Assembly: GCA_030603695.1 (NCBI GenBank)
Contig: JAUVXF010000001.1
Coordinates: 236,638 to 300,637 of the forward strand
DNA length: 64,000 nucleotides
Source of the DNA: Natronohydrobacter sp.
Lineage (GTDB): Bacteria > Pseudomonadota > Alphaproteobacteria > Rhodobacterales > Rhodobacteraceae
Reading direction: 5' to 3'
The notes beneath the pieces were generated by a model that saw nothing but the letters and a program-made list of their open reading frames with translations, was not told the origin of the DNA and searched no databases. Within the stretch, counting starts at the first letter, position 1. Each line of letters starts with the position of its first letter. A program made the translations under genes and the position numbers. Positions 60,532 to 64,000 of the stretch are shown here, one piece after another.

Positions 60532-62820
60532 CTAAAGCGGCCTGTCCACACGCACTGTCAGCACAGCCCGCCCGCGCGTGGCCTGTGGCCAGTTCAGCCG
60601 CACATTATTGCTGTTCACGCCCTCTTGCACAAAGACATGCGGCATCTCGTATCGGGCGGCATTGGCGGCATCGCGTGGCGCATTTTCTATCACAACCGAA
60701 GACACAGTGCGCGCCCAGCCACCAAAGGGCAGCTTGTCGCCTGAGGACACCATCCAGTTTGTCGCGGCTGTGTTCTGGTCATGAATGATCACAGTGGGGC
60801 TTTCGACCGGAAAATCTATGTTATTGTAGGTATTGTCGCGCCAGATCACATTTCGGAAGCGGCCAAAATTCAGGCTGGCAAAGGTGGTGTCCAGCTTGTC
60901 AACACGCTCTACCTGCCCGCTGGTTGCACGAAACACGTTGCCCGTAACGATCATACCTTGCACGAAATGCCCCGGCCCATAGGGTTTGATCACGATAAAG
61001 CTGTTCCATGGCGCCATGTTGATGGAATAGAAATGGTTGCCCGTCACTGTCAGGCCGCCAAAGGAAAATCCGGTGCTGTGCGCTGGATCTGCGTCATGTT
61101 CATTCGTCAGTTCCAAAAAGCAATTGTCAACGTAATTGCCGCTGAAAACTGTGCGCGTGTTCTTGTCTGTCAGGATCAGCCCGGCCTGACGCACGCCCTG
61201 AAACTGTTCGTCACCGGCAAAGAAATGGTTGCCCAGTATCAGGTGGCCAGAGCCATTCATCACGCCAAAATGCGCCCAGCGTACCACGCGGTTATTGCGG
61301 ATCTTGGCATCATTGGCGTTTACGTTAAAGCCAATGACTGTGCGATCTTGCGAATTCATGGGCTGTTCATTGCTGCGGAATTGACAATGATCAATCCACA
61401 CACCCTGACAGCCCAGCCCGATAGAGGTGATCCCCCGATCACGCGGGCGGTCGAAATCGCAATTCATGAAGCGCATGATCCGCCCGTCTTCGGGCATCAT
61501 GACCCCGGAACACCGGCCCCGGCAGCGAAATTCGACATTGTGCAATTCGAAATTGCGCAGCCCGGAGAAGCCTGAGAAATCCAGCATGTATTGATACCGC
61601 TGAAACGTGTAGCTTTGCGTGCCAGACCCGCCATGCAACGGCAGGCTAAGGGTCAGGCGCTCTGCGTCTATGCTGCGCGCGCGCACATAGACTTCGCGGC
61701 CCACGCCCACACCGCTGACACGCGCGCCCACTGGCACGCCTGCAACATTGGCGATGCCCGACAGCCGCAAGGGCTGGCCGGTGGTATAGGTGGCGGTGCG
61801 CGTGACTGTCACTGTGTCCCAAGCGGGGCTTTCCACGGCATCCAGCATGCCATTGGAAATGATCCGCCGGGTGACAGTGTTATCTATCCCCGCCAGCGCG
61901 CACACATCCACGGGCGCAGATAATGCCACACGCCGCCCCATCAGATCGAATATGACATGTTGGCTGGAATGGAACAGCGCCTGCACCCCTTTGCGAAAGC
62001 CTGTCTCGTCATTGCCGAAGGCTGCCGCGTAATCGGGGAAATTGAAATTCTGTTGCAAAATCAGAATGGCGCTTTCGGGCATGGACAGCGTGCCCCGAAA
62101 CACCACAGGGGATGTGATGGACAGATCAGAGCCGATGAAATACGTCCCCTCCGGCACGATCAGCTGTCGTGTGCCCGCTGCCGCCATGGCCGCCACAAAG
62201 GCTGCGCGATCATCGGTTGTTCCATTTCCCTGCGCGCCGAAATCGCGCACATCCACGGCGCCAAGCAATTCGCCGGTATAAAAGCTGGTGACATCTTCGA
62301 TTGTCAGATCGTCAATGCGCAGCAAGCCCCCGGTTGGCCCTGTCACATTCAGCCCGAAATGGGCAAATGCAACGCTTGTGGGCCAGGCCATATCCACACC
62401 TGCGCGCGTGCCTGTGCCAATTATGGCCGAAATTTCAACGATTTGCCCATATTGTGACAGCGCGGTAACAGGCCCGGTGTTGGCAATGCCTGTCACCTCT
62501 GCGCCTGCTGCCGTGCCGGCCCAAGCGGCTATGGCCACGCTGGGCAGCACGCCAGAGATGGCTTTTACCCGCGCCCGGACGCGCAGATAGGTTCCCGGCA
62601 GGATGGGCACTTCCCCCATCCAGCGCAGGCGGATTGTGGCCTGATTTTTCTGAATTTCCAGGCAGCCGCCGAAATCCGGGTCAGTGGGCACGAATGCGGC
62701 AAAAGCGGCGGTGGCATAGGTATTCGTCCCCGGCCGCCCGGTTGTCTGTGACCAGACATCCAGCCCGGCAGAAAAAGGCGGGGGCATCAGCGCCACCCCC
62801 TGAGTAACGGCAATATTCAT
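60532..62820 (-). CDS. Right-handed parallel beta-helix (pectate lyase/GH28-related) protein
   Basis: VDVRDFGAQGNGTTDDRAAFVAAMAAAG followed by NxFxx beta-helix-like repeats (GNHFFAGDEQFQG, GNYVDNCFLEL, GNHFYSINMAP). Confidence 0.8.
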   Translation of the reverse strand: MNIAVTQGVALMPPPFSAGLDVWSQTTGRPGTNTYATAAFAAFVPTDPDFGGCLEIQKNQATIRLRWMGEVPILPGTYLRVRARVKAISGVLPSVAIAAWAGTAAGAEVTGIANTGPVTALSQYGQIVEISAIIGTGTRAGVDMAWPTSVAFAHFGLNVTGPTGGLLRIDDLTIEDVTSFYTGELLGAVDVRDFGAQGNGTTDDRAAFVAAMAAAGTRQLIVPEGTYFIGSDLSITSPVVFRGTLSMPESAILILQQNFNFPDYAAAFGNDETGFRKGVQALFHSSQHVIFDLMGRRVALSAPVDVCALAGIDNTVTRRIISNGMLDAVESPAWDTVTVTRTATYTTGQPLRLSGIANVAGVPVGARVSGVGVGREVYVRARSIDAERLTLSLPLHGGSGTQSYTFQRYQYMLDFSGFSGLRNFELHNVEFRCRGRCSGVMMPEDGRIMRFMNCDFDRPRDRGITSIGLGCQGVWIDHCQFRSNEQPMNSQDRTVIGFNVNANDAKIRNNRVVRWAHFGVMNGSGHLILGNHFFAGDEQFQGVRQAGLILTDKNTRTVFSGNYVDNCFLELTNEHDADPAHSTGFSFGGLTVTGNHFYSINMAPWNSFIVIKPYGPGHFVQGMIVTGNVFRATSGQVERVDKLDTTFASLNFGRFRNVIWRDNTYNNIDFPVESPTVIIHDQNTAATNWMVSSGDKLPFGGWARTVSSVVIENAPRDAANAARYEMPHVFVQEGVNSNNVRLNWPQATRGRAVLTVRVDRPL

Positions 62821-63081
62821 AGCGGAAACCTCTTGTCATATTTGGCCAAGGCAGGCGGCTGGCGCGCGTGCTGGCCGGGGCGCAGATTGGCCAGCCGGAT
62901 AGGCCAAGATTATCCCGCGCGTGTTAAATGGCGCTAAGGTCAGCGCGCGTTGCAGCGCCTGCAAAACTGGGGAATACCGCAATAAAGCGCGCGCATGCTG
63001 CACCTGATGTGCAAAAGCGGTGCTGGCGAAAGCCTTCAGAATGCCCTAACCCAAGATAGGAAATATAACTGGGAAAGTGTG

Positions 63082-63687
63082 ATGTATGTCGAATTGATAG
63101 GCTGGCTTGCAGCGCTTCTGACCCTTATCGCCTATTCGATGAAAACGATGCTTTTGCTGCGTATCGCTGCGGTGGCTGCAAATCTGTGTTTCATCTCCTA
63201 TGGCAGTTTAAGCGGTGTCATGCCCATGCTGGCCCTGCATATCGTGCTTTTGCCGCTGAACAGCTTTCGGCTTGTTCAGATTTTGAAAACAACATCACAG
63301 GTGCGCGCCGCAAGTCCGGCGCAGGGCTTGCCTGCCGATCTTGTCAGTTTTCTAAAGCCAATATCCGTTGCGCCAGATGCTTTGCTTTTTCGGCGCGGTG
63401 ATCTGGCTGATAAAATATATTATCTGAAATCAGGCACTGTCTTGTTGGAAGAGATTGAAACGCATCTGAAAGCAGGTGAAATCTTTGGTGAAGTCGCGTT
63501 TTTCAGCGATAGCCGCAAACGCACCCTGACGGCCCGGTGCCTTGGGAAATGCGAGATTGCCACGATCAGTGAAGCAGAGTTTACCAGCCTCTATTACCAA
63601 AACCCGGAATTCGGATTTTTCATGTTACGCTTGCTGGCGCGGCGATTGGAACAGAACGCAGCACTGATTACCGAGGGCGCAAAGTGA
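63082..63687 (+). CDS. Small TM module (YgjV-like) fused to cyclic nucleotide-binding domain
   Basis: N-terminal IGWLAALLTLIAYSMKTMLLLRIAAVAANLCFISYG; C-terminal LLFRRGDLADKIYYLKSGTVLLEE...GEIFGEVAFFSD. Confidence 0.8.
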   Translation: MYVELIGWLAALLTLIAYSMKTMLLLRIAAVAANLCFISYGSLSGVMPMLALHIVLLPLNSFRLVQILKTTSQVRAASPAQGLPADLVSFLKPISVAPDALLFRRGDLADKIYYLKSGTVLLEEIETHLKAGEIFGEVAFFSDSRKRTLTARCLGKCEIATISEAEFTSLYYQNPEFGFFMLRLLARRLEQNAALITEGAK

Positions 63688-63878
63688 TCTGGCTGGGAAA
63701 TCTCATGCCGAAAGAGTTTTGCGATTGTGGGTATCTGGGTTTAAAATTGCCTTTGTCACCGTTGCGCAAGATGCGTATATTTTGCCCCTTGCCTCAGTCT
63801 TTCGCGCATCTTGGGCGATACTTTGAGAATTTAGCAAGAATAGCAATTAATTTTACACAAAAAATTGTATAATACTAG

Positions 63879-64000
63879 GGCCTGTGGACATTCGGGATTC
63901 CCAACTTGCCTGATTTCTGATTCAAGCTTCCAAAATGGAGGTTTGAATGAACGAAGAGCGGTTTGTGTTGACAGATGAGGTCTGGGTCCGCCTTGCGCCA
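63879..64000 (+). mobile_element. Left end of an IS5-family (possibly IS427-type) insertion sequence with partial transposase
   Basis: CTAG followed by GGCCTGTGGACATTCGGG..., then ATG at 63947 encoding MNEERFVLTDEVWVRLAP, similar to IS5 transposase N-termini; truncated by the window. Confidence 0.7.

Noticed and set aside
60532-62820. Prophage remnant hypothesis for the beta-helix gene
   Set aside because: No integrase, terminase, capsid or lysis genes in the window, so it is reported only as an isolated protein.
1-64000. CRISPR arrays, rRNA and tRNA genes
   Set aside because: No regularly spaced short repeats, rRNA-like tracts or tRNA cloverleaf sequences were noticed on reading either strand; a tRNAscan/CRISPR search was not possible.

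Overview
The window is about 64 kb of GC-rich alphaproteobacterial chromosome. It is most likely Rhodobacteraceae, judged from the gene content: ALA-synthase hemA, aerobic cobS, DUF6280, and the acs/DUF4212/SSS-symporter neighbourhood. Most of it is core metabolism and housekeeping: acyl-CoA ligase, MFS, SPFH/NfeD, prs, efp, SulP+USP, putA with a divergent Lrp regulator, ispG, a RodZ-like HTH protein, hemA, M20 peptidase, P450, cobS, cobQ, an RND pump, an orphan TadE/TadG-like trio, an NnrU-like protein, a DMGDH-like oxidoreductase, an FtsX/LolD-like ABC pair, an FeS-type photolyase, ileS, cutA, an acetate-activation locus, a beta-helix protein and a partial IS5-type element at the right edge. 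The observations most worth follow-up are: (1) an acetate locus (acs-adk-DUF4212-symporter-CBS/DUF294-hypothetical-REC-PAS/exonuclease-PAS) whose ~700 aa protein appears to fuse a membrane PAS/degenerate histidine-kinase module to an intact DEDDh 3'-5' exonuclease; (2) an unannotated minus-strand sRNA candidate at ~26,020-26,102 with two hairpins that present CUCCUCCC loops (CcsR/'cuckoo'-like) and a heat-shock-like promoter; (3) a family of about 140-170 bp MITE-like intergenic repeats (five copies, imperfect inverted termini) that generates spurious ORFs; (4) a TadE-like pilin fused through a Pro/Glu-rich linker to a large C-terminal domain; (5) several perfect palindromes or hairpins that look like operators or terminators. 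No rRNA, tRNA or CRISPR array was recognised. All calls were made by eye, with no database searches.
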